Source: Protaetiibacter intestinalis (lineage in GTDB: Bacteria > Actinomycetota > Actinomycetes > Actinomycetales > Microbacteriaceae). From it: DNA of 64,000 nt. Below, one piece after another: positions 27,390-38,080 of the stretch. Positions within the stretch are counted from its first letter, which is position 1; each line of letters begins with the position of its first letter. The position numbers were made by a program, and so were the translations under genes. Location of the stretch: positions 1,922,001 to 1,986,000 of the forward strand of contig NZ_CP032630.1 in NCBI RefSeq assembly GCF_003627075.1, in the 5' to 3' direction. The notes under the pieces are model-generated. The model saw nothing but the letters and a program-made list of their open reading frames with translations. It was not told the DNA's origin and did not search any database.

Positions 27390-28841
27390 ATGACGAAGAG
27401 CGACATCGGGCTGCGGTCCGAACGGGGACCGATCCTGCTGGCCGTGATGGTCGCGACCGGTGTGGTGGCGATCGACGCGACCATCATCTCGACGGCGGTC
27501 ACCTCGATCACGGACGACATCGGCGGCTTCCCGCAGTTCCCGTGGCTGTTCTCGGTCTACCTGCTCGCGCAGTCGGTCACCGTGCCCGTGTACTCGAAGC
27601 TCGCCGACACCATCGGACGCAAGCGCGTCATCCTGTTCGGGATCGCGGTGTTCCTGCTCGGCTCGATCCTCTGCGGCGTCGCGTGGGACATGCCGAGCCT
27701 CATCGCATTCCGGGCGGTGCAGGGCATCGGCGCGGGCGCCATCCTGCCGATCACCATCACGATCATCGGCGACATCTACTCGCTCGAGGAGCGCGCCCGC
27801 GTGCAGGGCTACGTCGCGAGCGTGTGGGCGGTCGCGGCGGTCGCCGGTCCCACGCTCGGCGGGCTGTTCGCCGGCTGGGACCTCTGGCGCGGGATCTTCC
27901 TCATCAACATCCCGCTGTGCCTGATCGCCTTCTGGCTGCTCGCCCGCGACTACCACGAGCGGCTCGAGCCGCGGCGGCACCGCATCGACTACGCGGGCGC
28001 GGTGCTCATGACGGGTGCGTTCACGCTGCTGCTGCTCGGGGTGCTGGAGGGCGGCAACGCGTGGGAGTGGGCGTCGCCGCCCTCGTTCGCGGTGTTCGGC
28101 GGCGGCGTCGTGCTGCTCGTCGCGTTCGTGCTCGTCGAGCGGCGGGCGGCCGAGCCGGTGCTGCCGCTGTGGGTGCTGACCCGGCCGCTGCTGCGCGCGA
28201 CCAACCTCGTCGGGCTCGCGGTGGGGGCCGCGCTCATCGGCCTCACCGCGTTCGTCCCCACCTACCTCGTGATCGGTCTCGGGGTGAGCCCCCTCGTGGC
28301 GGGCCTCGCGCTCGCGACGCTGACCATCGGATGGCCGATCTCGGCCGCGCTGTCGGGTCGCCTCTACCTGCGCATCGGCTTCCGCTCGACGGCGGTCATC
28401 GGCGCGACGCTCGTGGTGCTCGGCGTCGCGGCGCTCGCCGTGTTCGGACTCACACCGTCGGTCTGGATGGTCGCGCTCCTGTCGTTCGTCATCGGGCTGG
28501 GCTTCGGCTTCGCGGCCGTGCCGACCCTCGTCGCGGCGCAGTCGAGCGTCGGCTGGGACGAGCGCGGCGTCGTCACGGGGGTGAGCATGTTCTCCCGCTC
28601 GATCGGGCAGTCGATCGGCGCGGCGATCCTCGGGGCCGTCGCGAATGCCGTGATCGCGGGCCTCGGCGGCGACGAGGGCGACCCGGGCACCATCATCCGC
28701 GCCTCCGACGCCGTCTTCGTCGGCGCGGCGATCATCGCCGTGCTGCTGCTCGTCGGGGCGGTGTCGATGCCGCGCGAGCGGCGCGCCCCCGCATCCGACC
28801 CCGTGCCGCCCGCGACGGACCCCATCCCCGAGGTCGGCTGA
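27390..28841 (+). CDS. MFS multidrug efflux transporter, DHA2 (14-segment) family
   Basis: A 483-residue proton-coupled exporter with about 14 membrane segments. Visible are motif D1/A-like LADTIGRKR in the loop after segment 2, the antiporter motif C (WAVAAVAGPTLGGLF) in segment 5 and the duplicated loop in the C-half. Members of this family export drugs, dyes and cell-wall precursors. The ATG at 27390 has GGAG just upstream and a -10-like TTGAAT seven bases before it; an ATG three codons earlier overlaps that box. Confidence 0.88.
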   Translation: MTKSDIGLRSERGPILLAVMVATGVVAIDATIISTAVTSITDDIGGFPQFPWLFSVYLLAQSVTVPVYSKLADTIGRKRVILFGIAVFLLGSILCGVAWDMPSLIAFRAVQGIGAGAILPITITIIGDIYSLEERARVQGYVASVWAVAAVAGPTLGGLFAGWDLWRGIFLINIPLCLIAFWLLARDYHERLEPRRHRIDYAGAVLMTGAFTLLLLGVLEGGNAWEWASPPSFAVFGGGVVLLVAFVLVERRAAEPVLPLWVLTRPLLRATNLVGLAVGAALIGLTAFVPTYLVIGLGVSPLVAGLALATLTIGWPISAALSGRLYLRIGFRSTAVIGATLVVLGVAALAVFGLTPSVWMVALLSFVIGLGFGFAAVPTLVAAQSSVGWDERGVVTGVSMFSRSIGQSIGAAILGAVANAVIAGLGGDEGDPGTIIRASDAVFVGAAIIAVLLLVGAVSMPRERRAPASDPVPPATDPIPEVG

Positions 28842-28895
28842 GGCGTCAGCTTCCGTCGCCCGCGCGCCGCCCGGTACGACGGGAATCGACGCCTC
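28840..28895. terminator. Candidate bidirectional terminator
   Basis: Between the converging MFS and nuclease genes, GAGGCGTC (28840-28847) pairs with GACGCCTC (28888-28895), and inside it CCGTCG (28853-28858) pairs with CGACGG (28877-28882). The nested stems could end transcription from both sides. There is no U-tract. Confidence 0.45.
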
Positions 28896-28898
28896 GGA

Positions 28899-29474
28899 TC
28901 AGCAGACGCCCCAGATGCCGCGCGAGGCCGCCTGCGCCTCGTCCTCGGCCGCCTCGAGCTCGGCCGCCCACAGCACGTTCGGCTCGAGCACGACCGCCTC
29001 GGCGTAGCCGGACCGGATGAGGTCGAGGTTGACGAGCGCCCCGTCGTCGGTGAACAGGAACAGCAGCGAGCGACCGTACTGGTCGAGTCCCTGCACGTCG
29101 GCCACCGTGCGCACATGCGTGCCCTCCGGCAGGACGGCCCGCAGCGCCGCGGTCGCCTCGTCACCGAGGCACTCCAGGTGCTCGCCCACCTCGGGGGTGT
29201 CGATGCCGAGCAGGCGCACCTTGCGGCCGTCCTCGAGGAACAGGGTGTCGCCGTCGTGCACGTACCTGACCCAGGCCTCGCCCGCATCCGCCGGGACCTC
29301 GGGGGTGCCGGATGCCGCGGGGGCCGCCCCCTCGTCGCCCGGCACGTCCGGCTCGGTCGCGCCCGGCGGCACCGCCGACGGCAGGCTCGGCAGTCGCCCT
29401 CCGCCCGCCAGCCAGAGCACCACGGCGAGCAGCACGACGAGCGTCACGACGCCCAGCACCCGCCCGATCCTCAC
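28899..29474 (-). CDS. Membrane-anchored thermonuclease-family (TNase/SNc) protein
   Basis: A 191-residue protein with one N-terminal membrane segment or uncleaved signal, a Pro/Gly/Glu-rich linker of about 45 residues and a staphylococcal-nuclease fold (about 75-185). Catalytic residues are intact: Arg in VRLLGIDTPE, the following Glu, and Arg in QYGRSL, with the calcium-site Asp in HDGDTLF. It would cleave DNA or RNA at the cell surface. GTG at 29474 is chosen over an ATG nine codons upstream because CAGAAT lies exactly six bases before it, the spacing seen for leaderless genes here. Confidence 0.85.
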   Translation of the reverse strand: MRIGRVLGVVTLVVLLAVVLWLAGGGRLPSLPSAVPPGATEPDVPGDEGAAPAASGTPEVPADAGEAWVRYVHDGDTLFLEDGRKVRLLGIDTPEVGEHLECLGDEATAALRAVLPEGTHVRTVADVQGLDQYGRSLLFLFTDDGALVNLDLIRSGYAEAVVLEPNVLWAAELEAAEDEAQAASRGIWGVC

Positions 29475-29499
29475 CGCACGATTCTGGCAGTCTGGGGGC

Positions 29500-30165
29500 A
29501 TGAGCGAGTCCGCCGAGCCGATCGTCCCGACGACGCCGCATCCGAAGCTCGAAGAGCTCGTCGCGGTGCTCGAGCACCTGCGGGCGCCGGGCGGCTGCGC
29601 GTGGGACCGCGACCAGACGCACGCCTCGCTCGTGCAGTACCTCGTCGAGGAGACCTACGAGCTCGTCGACGCGATCGAGGCGGGCGACGACGCGGAGCTC
29701 GTCGAGGAGCTCGGCGACGTGCTGTACCAGGTGATCTTCCACTCCGACATCGCCGCGGAGGAGGGGCGCTTCACGCTCGAGGACGTCGCGGCGCACATGA
29801 CCGCGAAGATGGTGGGTCGGCATCCGCACGTCTTCGGCGATGCGGTCGCCGACACCCCGGACGCCGTGATGGCGCGCTGGGACGAACTCAAGAAGGTCGA
29901 GAAGCCGGGCCGCGAGAGCGTGCTCGACGGCATCCCGCAGGCGATGCCCGCGCTCGCGCTCGCCGCGAAGCTCGTGGGCCGCGCCGAGAAGGTGGGGCTC
30001 GCGCCGGTCGCCGCGGATGCCGTGCCGGCCACCGAGGCCCGGCTCGGCGACGAGCTGCTCGCGACCGTCGTGGCGGCCCGCGCCGCGGGGCTCGACCCCG
30101 AGCGTGCGCTCCGCGACGCGCTGCGCCGGCTGCAGGACGACATCCGCGCCGCCGAGACTCCCTGA
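29500..30165 (+). CDS. mazG: Nucleoside triphosphate pyrophosphohydrolase MazG
   Basis: A 221-residue MazG-type hydrolase that removes non-canonical or excess NTPs. The helical Mg-binding motif is visible as VEETYELVDAIEAG followed by VEELGDVLYQVIFHSDIA, with GRHPHVFGD downstream. The ATG at 29500 follows CAGTCT (29488-29493) with a 6-nt gap. It is divergent from the nuclease gene with only 25 bp between the start codons, so the two leaderless promoters are back to back. A long palindrome begins at its stop codon. Confidence 0.92.
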   Translation: MSESAEPIVPTTPHPKLEELVAVLEHLRAPGGCAWDRDQTHASLVQYLVEETYELVDAIEAGDDAELVEELGDVLYQVIFHSDIAAEEGRFTLEDVAAHMTAKMVGRHPHVFGDAVADTPDAVMARWDELKKVEKPGRESVLDGIPQAMPALALAAKLVGRAEKVGLAPVAADAVPATEARLGDELLATVVAARAAGLDPERALRDALRRLQDDIRAAETP

Positions 30166-30220
30166 AAGTACGCACTTTTGGGCTGAATCGCCGCGAAACA
30201 GCCCAAAAGTGCGTACTTTC
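30164..30220. repeat. 22-bp perfect inverted repeat between mazG and the CGNR gene
   Basis: Arms at 30164-30185 and 30199-30220 (beginning GAAAGTACGCACTTTTGG) are perfect complements around a 13-nt loop. The left arm starts inside the mazG stop codon and the right arm ends 15 bp before the stop of the converging CGNR gene. It can serve as a bidirectional terminator. Its length and its A/T-containing arms, unusual in this genome, also fit a dispersed palindromic element. Confidence 0.85.
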
Positions 30221-30234
30221 GCGGAGGGGGCGGG

Positions 30235-30780
30235 TCAGCTGAGGCGGGCGCGGTAGGCCCGCACCGCCATGCGGTTGCCGCAGCGGGTGGAGCAGAAGCG
30301 CTTCGAGCCGTTCTTGGAGAGGTCGACGAACACGCCCGCGCAGTCGTCGGCCTCGCAGTCGCGCAGGCGGTCGAGGCGGCCCGCGCGGATGACGTCGACG
30401 AGCGACATGGCGGCCTCGACGAGCATGCGCTCGGCCAGCGGCGACTCGTTGTCGACCGCGTGGATGTGCCAGCCGAGGTCGTCGTGATCGACGAGCCGCG
30501 GCACGGCGCGCGCCTCGGCGAGGGTGTCGTTGACCCACTCCACGACGGTCTCCTCCTCGGCGCCCCAGACCTCGCGGATGCGGTCGCGCGTGTCCCGTAC
30601 CTCGCGCAGCTCCCGCTCGTCGTGGTCGATGCGTCCGGAGAACTTCCACTGGGCGAGCAGGGCCCCGAGCTGCCCCGTGGTGGCGAGCTCGTCCTCGCCG
30701 CTCTCGGATGCCTCCGCGACGGTGTCGAGCAGCGCCTGGAGGAAGGTGAGGTTCAGTTCGGTGTCATGGGTGAAAAGCAT
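30235..30780 (-). CDS. CGNR zinc-finger (ABATE domain) putative regulator
   Basis: A 181-residue stress-type transcriptional regulator. The N-terminal ABATE domain (FTHDTELNLTFLQALLDT...) is followed by a C-terminal CGNR zinc finger with cysteines in CEADDCAGVF and CSTRCGNRM and the trailing AVRAYR basic helix. The ATG at 30780 has AGGAG upstream; a longer reading frame of 15 extra residues lacks a binding site. It is divergent from an EamA transporter gene, which is a plausible target. Confidence 0.87.
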   Translation of the reverse strand: MLFTHDTELNLTFLQALLDTVAEASESGEDELATTGQLGALLAQWKFSGRIDHDERELREVRDTRDRIREVWGAEEETVVEWVNDTLAEARAVPRLVDHDDLGWHIHAVDNESPLAERMLVEAAMSLVDVIRAGRLDRLRDCEADDCAGVFVDLSKNGSKRFCSTRCGNRMAVRAYRARLS

Positions 30781-30854
30781 TTGACTCCTGACCGATGCGA
30801 GGGCTACTGTCACGACCATAACCAACTTAGCCCATGACCAGATCGGGAGCCGCG

Positions 30855-31841
30855 ATGCGCACCACCCCCGCTAGCCGCGGCATCCTCGGCGTCGGACTCG
30901 GGCTCGCCGCCGCGCTCGCCTTCGGCGCGGGCGGCACCATCGTGAAACCCCTGTTCTCGGAGGGCTGGACGCCCGGAGCCGCCGTCTTCGCGCGCCTCGT
31001 CATCGCGGCCCTCGTGCTCGCCGTCCCCGCGCTCCTCGCCGTCCGCGGCGATCTGCGACCCCTCTGGCGCGCCCGATGGGTCGTGCTGGCGTACGCCGCC
31101 CTCGCCGTCGCCGGCGTGCAGCTCGCCTTCTACGCCTCGCTGCAGCGCATCCCCGTGAGCATCGCCCTGCTCATCGAGTACCTCGCGCCCGTCGCGCTGC
31201 TGCTGCTCGCCTGGGTGCGCACGCGCCGGATGCCGCACCGCCTCGTGCTGATCGGCGCGGCCGTGGCGCTCGCCGGCCTCGTGCTCGTGATCGGCCCGAC
31301 CGGGGGCGCCGCCCTCGACCCGATCGGCGTCGCGCTCGCCGCCGTCGCCATGATCGGCGTCGCGGTCTACTACGTGATCGGCGCGAAGATGCCCGACGGC
31401 ATCCCGCCGATCACCCTCGCCTGGGCGGGATTCGTGATCGGCGCGATCGTGCTCGGGCTCGCGGGCGCGGTCGGCGTGCTGCCCATGCACGCGAGCTTCG
31501 GCGAGGCGGACTTCCTCGGTACCCGCGCCCCGTGGTGGGTGCCGCTCGTCGTGGTCGGCGTGATCTCGACCGCCTTCGCCTACGTCGCGGGCATCACCGC
31601 GATCACCCTGCTCGGCACCCGCGTCGCCTCGTTCCTCGGCCTCTCGGAGGTCGTGTTCGCCGGCATCGTCGGCTGGATCGTGCTCGGCGAGGCGATCGGG
31701 CCGGTCGCCCTCCTCGGCGCCGCGCTCATCCTCGGAGGGATCGTGCTCGTGCGCCTCGAACCGGAGGGCCCGGTCACGTCGCCGCTCGCCGAGCCGCTGC
31801 CCGTGACCGAGCCCGTCGCGATCGTCGCCGACCCCGGCTGA
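30855..31841 (+). CDS. EamA/DMT-superfamily transporter
   Basis: A 328-residue permease with ten membrane segments in two EamA repeats (about 10-145 and 155-295). Relatives export amino acids or metabolites such as threonine, homoserine or purines; the substrate is not readable here. ATG at 30855 has GGGAG five bases upstream and is preferred over an ATG seven codons earlier. It is divergent from the CGNR regulator and converges on an ABC permease gene, with the stops two bases apart. Confidence 0.87.
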   Translation: MRTTPASRGILGVGLGLAAALAFGAGGTIVKPLFSEGWTPGAAVFARLVIAALVLAVPALLAVRGDLRPLWRARWVVLAYAALAVAGVQLAFYASLQRIPVSIALLIEYLAPVALLLLAWVRTRRMPHRLVLIGAAVALAGLVLVIGPTGGAALDPIGVALAAVAMIGVAVYYVIGAKMPDGIPPITLAWAGFVIGAIVLGLAGAVGVLPMHASFGEADFLGTRAPWWVPLVVVGVISTAFAYVAGITAITLLGTRVASFLGLSEVVFAGIVGWIVLGEAIGPVALLGAALILGGIVLVRLEPEGPVTSPLAEPLPVTEPVAIVADPG

Positions 31842-31842
31842 G

Positions 31843-32906
31843 TCAGGCCACCCGGCTGCCTGCCGTGAGCCGGCGCGTGGGGGCGTGGGTGCGGGCGATC
31901 GCGCCCGCCACCAGGCCGCCCGCGAGCAGCAGGTGCAGCGCGAGACCCACCGCCCAGCTCGGCACCGTCTCGTCGATGATGTCCCGCGCCGTCGGAGTGT
32001 CGGAGTCCACGTAGTCGTCCGTGCACTCCGACCACGCCTGTGGTTCCGCCGGAGGCAGTTGCGCCTGCCGCACGGCGAGCTTGATCGAGCCGAACAGGTC
32101 CGCCGGGTAGCCGCCCGGGTCGAAGGTCGTCGGCACGGCATCCGCGAGCAGCACGTACGGGTTCGCCGCGAGCGCCCACCACACCCGGTCGAAGCGCGGC
32201 TGGGTGTACTCGTAGTCGTCGGTGACGCAGACGATGTCGACGGGGCGGCCGGTCTCCGGGTCGATCTCGTCGGAGGAGGCCTCCCAGTCGATGTACTCGC
32301 TCCGGACGGTCACGGTCTCCTGCCCGACGAAACCGCCGAGGGCGAAGATGATCCCCGTGCCGACCGACAGGAAGGCGACCACGAGGTAGGTCACCACGAC
32401 CGAGAACAGCGGGCGGCGGATGAGCCCCGACAGACCCACGCCGATCGCCGACACGACGCCCAGCTGCAGCGCCAGCACGAGCACCGACACGATCGCCGTG
32501 GGCGCTTCGGCGCCGCCCTGGGCGAGCGCGAACAGCAGGAACGGCAGTGCCGCCACGAGGAAGCCGAGCGCCGTGATCCACGCCGCGAGCAGCTTGCCGA
32601 GCACGAGCTGGGCCGTCGTGACGAGCGTCACCTGGGTGGTGGCGAGGGTGCCCGCCTCCCGGTCGCCGTTGATCGCATTGCCCGAGAGCGCCGGCGTCAC
32701 GAGGCTGCCGAGCAGCAGCACGAAGTAGACGATGAGCGAGTAGAGCACGGCGCCCGGGGCGTCCGAGTTCCACGTCGCGATCGAGGTGAAGACGGTCACG
32801 AGCAGCACGATGAAGACGAAGACGCCGAGCAGCACGTACCAGGCTGCGCCGCGCACGCGCTGCTGCAGCTCGAGGGAGGCGACGGTCCACATCCGGGTGA
32901 GCCAGG

Positions 32907-32910
<4 letters not shown>
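31843..32910 (-). CDS. ABC-2 type exporter permease
   Basis: A 355-residue membrane subunit. Segments near residues 25-45 and 58-80 are followed by the NGDREAGTL block typical of ABC-2 permeases, four more segments to about 205, an extracytoplasmic loop of about 110 residues with two cysteines (CVTDDYEY and WSECTDDY), and a last segment near 325-345. It is coupled to the ATPase gene by an ATGA overlap. The large loop may bind the substrate or fold independently. Substrate unknown. Confidence 0.85.
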
Positions 32911-33866
<956 letters not shown>

Positions 33867-33957
33867 GCCGCGAGCGTACGGTGCCGGTGGCGGCCGCGGC
33901 ATCCGTCGCGGGGACGACCCGCGTTCATCCCCTCGGCCCACCTGACACAATCGACGG

Positions 33958-35247
33958 GTGGCATCCCAGGTGAACCCTCCCCGTGGCATGCGGGACTTCC
34001 TCCCCGCCGAGAAGGCGCGCCGCGAGCGCGTGCGCGACGAGATCCTGCGGGTGTACCGCGCCCACGGCTTCGACGAGATCGAGACGCCTGTCGTGGAGGA
34101 CTCCGACCGCCTGCACGCGGGGCTCGGCGGCGACAACGAGAAGCTCGCCTTCGGGGTGCTCAAGCGCGGCCTCACCCGCGACGACCTGCAGGCGGCCGAG
34201 CAGCCGCTCGACCTCGCCGACCTCGGTCTGCGCTTCGACCTCACGGTGCCGCTCGCCCGCTTCTACGCCACCCACCGGGCCGAGCTGCCCGCCGTGTTCC
34301 GCAGCATCCAGGCGGCACCCGTGTGGCGTGCGGAGCGCCCGCAGAAGGGGCGCTACCGGCAGTTCGTGCAGTGCGACATCGACATCATCGGCGAGCCCGG
34401 CATCCAGGCGGAGGCCGAGCTGCTGGTCGCCTCGCTCGCGACCGTCGACGCCCTCGGGCTCGCGGATGCGACCATCCGCATCAACGACCGGCGCCTGCTG
34501 ATCGGCATGCTCGCCGGATTCGGCTTCCCCGCCGAGGAGCACGACGCCGTGCTCATCACGGTCGACAAGCTCGACAAGGTCGGGCCGGACGGCGTGGTCG
34601 CCGAGCTCGCCGAACGCGGCTCGGCCCCGGATGCCGTAGAGGCGTTCCGTGCATTCCTCGCCCGTCCGCAGACGCTCGAGTACCTGCCGTTCGGCGAGGC
34701 CGCCATCCGGAAGCTCCTGCCCGCGGGAGCCGACGACGCGGTCGTCGCCTCGCTCGTCGCGATCGGCGAGACCGTCGCCGCGGCCCGCGGCGAGGAGGAG
34801 CCGCCCCTCGTGTTCGACCCCTTCCTGGTGCGCGGCATGGGCTACTACACGGGCGCCATCTTCGAACTCGCCCACCCGAGCGTTCCGTATTCGCTCGGCG
34901 GCGGCGGCCGCTACGACGGCATGATCGGGCGCTTCCTCGGCACGGAGGTGCCGGCCGCCGGGTTCTCGATCGGCTTCGAGCGCCTCGTCGACCTCGTCGA
35001 GCCGCCCGCCGGGGTCGGGGGAGCGGCCGTCGCGCTCGTGCACGACACGGACGCGCCGCTCGCGGCCCTGCTCGCCCTGCAGTCCGCGCTCGTCGCCCGC
35101 GGCGACCGCGCCCGGCTCGTGAAGCGCGCCAAGAACACCAAGCTGCAGCTCGAGGGGCTCGCCGAGCAGGGCTTCACCTCCTTCGCGTTCCTCGGCGCCG
35201 ACGCCCCCGCATCCGTCGACGCCCTCGAGCTGCGCCCCCTCGGCTGA
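33958..35247 (+). CDS. hisS: Histidyl-tRNA synthetase
   Basis: A 429-residue class II aminoacyl-tRNA synthetase charging tRNA-His. Motif 1 region PPRGMRDFLP, motif 2 RAERPQKGRYRQF with CDIDIIG, the histidine-A loop region GMGYYTGAIFE, and motif 3 AAGFSIGFERL are present, followed by the anticodon-binding domain (about 340-425). GTG at 33958 follows CACAAT (33946-33951) with a 6-nt gap, a leaderless arrangement. A tandem pair of palindromic repeats follows the gene. Confidence 0.95.
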   Translation: MASQVNPPRGMRDFLPAEKARRERVRDEILRVYRAHGFDEIETPVVEDSDRLHAGLGGDNEKLAFGVLKRGLTRDDLQAAEQPLDLADLGLRFDLTVPLARFYATHRAELPAVFRSIQAAPVWRAERPQKGRYRQFVQCDIDIIGEPGIQAEAELLVASLATVDALGLADATIRINDRRLLIGMLAGFGFPAEEHDAVLITVDKLDKVGPDGVVAELAERGSAPDAVEAFRAFLARPQTLEYLPFGEAAIRKLLPAGADDAVVASLVAIGETVAAARGEEEPPLVFDPFLVRGMGYYTGAIFELAHPSVPYSLGGGGRYDGMIGRFLGTEVPAAGFSIGFERLVDLVEPPAGVGGAAVALVHDTDAPLAALLALQSALVARGDRARLVKRAKNTKLQLEGLAEQGFTSFAFLGADAPASVDALELRPLG

Positions 35248-35268
35248 GCACCCGCGCGCTGCCTTTGG

Positions 35269-35348
35269 AGAAATGCAGGAGAAACCCGCCCCCGCTCCCA
35301 CCCGTCCCCGTGAACCCGGGGCGCCGCTCGGACATCTCCTGCATTTCT
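35269..35348. repeat. Palindromic repeat element 1 between hisS and eno
   Basis: AGAAATGCAGGAGA (35269-35282) and its exact complement (35335-35348) flank a 52-nt GC-rich middle. Together with a second copy 150 bp downstream it fills most of the 340-bp gap between hisS and eno, which holds no gene that I can support. It may serve as the hisS terminator, but the tandem duplication points to a repeat family. Confidence 0.8.
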
Positions 35349-35418
35349 GAGGGTCGGCGAGTGCGACTCCGCACGGTCGCCGCTGCCACGTTCGCATCAG
35401 GAACTCGCATCCGGAGTT

Positions 35419-35504
35419 CGGAGAAATGCAGGAGAAACCCGGATACCGGTGCCCCGAGCGAGGTGAACAGCGGGTCGATGCGACGAGGTTCCTGCATTTC
35501 TCCG
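35419..35504. repeat. Palindromic repeat element 2 between hisS and eno
   Basis: CGGAGAAATGCAGGA (35419-35433) and its exact complement (35490-35504) flank a 56-nt middle. The outer 22 bp including GAGAAATGCAGGAGAAACCC are identical with element 1, while the middles differ apart from the first bases. Identical ends with divergent centres suggest selection on, or recent spread of, the arms. Confidence 0.8.
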
Positions 35505-35530
35505 GGAGATCGACGTGGATGGCGAGTCGG

Positions 35531-36862
<1,332 letters not shown>

Positions 36863-36883
36863 GCCCCTCGACCCGCCTCACCG

Positions 36884-36916
36884 AGCAAAGGCGCCCCGTC
36901 GAGGGGCGCCTTTGCT
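36884..36916 (+). terminator. Transcription terminator of eno
   Basis: AGCAAAGGCGCCCC (36884-36897) and its exact complement (36903-36916) form a 14-bp stem with a 5-nt loop 21 bp after the eno stop. There is no U-tract beyond the TTT inside the stem, as is common for actinobacterial hairpin terminators. Confidence 0.8.
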
Positions 36917-36954
36917 GGTTTCGATACACCGCGCTGCGCGCGGCACTCAACCAG
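36915..36954. repeat. GTTTCGATAC...ACTCAACCAG palindromic repeat, copy A
   Basis: CTGGTT at the left end pairs with AACCAG at the right end, and a GC-rich inner hairpin (CCGCGC-TG-CGCGCGG) lies between. The same layout recurs at 47287-47323 and, inverted, at 50128-50162. A degenerate half copy (GCACTCTACCAGCGGGG) follows at about 36975. The element abuts the eno terminator. Confidence 0.8.
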
Positions 36955-37050
36955 CGGGATGGTGCTGCTGCGCGGGGCACTCTACCAGCGGGGTGGGGGT
37001 GCACGGCGCTTCGCGGCGTCCTCGCATCGGCCGTCGCTTAGCCTGGACGG

Positions 37051-37566
37051 GTGAGTCGACAGCCCCGCACCGAGCGTGCACCCGTGACGCTCGCGGAGCC
37101 GTCGCGTGGCGCCGCGTGGCTGCGCAACTTCCGGCTGTCGGGGTTCGCTCTCACGGCGCTGCTGCTCATCGTGGCGGCGCTCGTCGTGCTCGCGCCGCGC
37201 TTCAAGACGCTCGTCGAGCAGCGGCAGCAGCTCGCCCAGCTCGAGCAGCAGGTGCAGGACGCCCAGGATCAGGTCGATGAGCTCGACGAGGAGGTCGCCC
37301 GCTGGAGCGACCCCGCCTACGTCGAGGCGCAGGCGCGCGACCGGCTCTACTACGTCTACCCGGGCGACGTCAGCTACCTCGTCATCGACGACGACGGCAC
37401 CCCGGAGGCCGAGGACGAGCTGCCGATCAGCGACAGCATCCAGACCACCCGCGTCGACTGGGTGACGGCGCTGCTGTCGAGCGTCTACACGGCGGGCCTC
37501 ACCGACGCGACCCCCCAGCAGCTCGACGGCACGATCGACTCGCCGACCCAGGGCTCCTCCGGATGA
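37051..37566 (+). CDS. FtsB/DivIC-family septum formation initiator
   Basis: A 171-residue bitopic cell-division protein. A cytoplasmic N-terminus of about 35 residues precedes one membrane segment (about 33-52), then a heptad-rich coiled coil of about 45 residues (LVEQRQQLAQLEQQVQD...) and a C-terminal stretch with ARDRLYYVYPGD, typical of this family. It would act in the FtsQ-FtsL-FtsB complex at the septum. GTG at 37051 follows TAGCCT (37039-37044) with a 6-nt gap. The eno - ftsB-like - DUF501 order is a common actinobacterial neighbourhood. Confidence 0.88.
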   Translation: MSRQPRTERAPVTLAEPSRGAAWLRNFRLSGFALTALLLIVAALVVLAPRFKTLVEQRQQLAQLEQQVQDAQDQVDELDEEVARWSDPAYVEAQARDRLYYVYPGDVSYLVIDDDGTPEAEDELPISDSIQTTRVDWVTALLSSVYTAGLTDATPQQLDGTIDSPTQGSSG

Positions 37567-38078
37567 CGCGGCCCCCGTTCCCCGCCCCGACCGAGGCCGA
37601 GATCGCGGTCGTCTCGCAGCAGCTCGGCCGCCCCGCCCGCGGGGTGGTCGGCATCGCCGCGCGTTGCGTCTGCGGCAACCCGACCGTCGTCGCGACGAGT
37701 CCTCGACTGCCGGACGGCACGCCGTTCCCGACGCTCTACTACCTCTCGCATCCGGGTGCCACCGCCGCGATGTCGACGCTCGAGGCCACGGGAGTCATGC
37801 CAGAGCTCGCCGCGCTGCTCGTCGACGAGATCGCCGAGGCCTACCACGCCGCCCACCTCTCCTACCTGGCCGACCGCGCGAGCATCGAGGAGGTGCCCGA
37901 GATCGCCGGGTTCTCGGCGGGCGGCATGCCCGAGCGCGTGAAGTGCCTGCACGCGCTCGCCGCCCACGCGCTCGCGGCCGGCCCGGGCGTCAACCCGATC
38001 GGGGATGCGGCCCTCGCCCGCGCGAGCTGGTCGCCGGAGCGCTGCACGTGCGCCGAGCCGGGCGCGGCCGCGGGCTGA
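37563..38078 (+). CDS. DUF501 family protein
   Basis: A 171-residue cytoplasmic protein of unknown function, recognised by the family blocks RGVVGIAARCVCGNPTVV, PTLYYLSHP and GMPERVKCLHAL. Several cysteines (in CVCG, VKCLH and the CTCAEPG tail) could bind a metal or be redox-active; this is speculation. The ATG overlaps the stop of the ftsB-like gene by four bases, so the two are translationally coupled. It is nearly always found beside ftsB-like and ppx or eno genes in actinobacteria. Confidence 0.88.
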   Translation: MTRPPFPAPTEAEIAVVSQQLGRPARGVVGIAARCVCGNPTVVATSPRLPDGTPFPTLYYLSHPGATAAMSTLEATGVMPELAALLVDEIAEAYHAAHLSYLADRASIEEVPEIAGFSAGGMPERVKCLHALAAHALAAGPGVNPIGDAALARASWSPERCTCAEPGAAAG

Positions 38079-38080
38079 CC

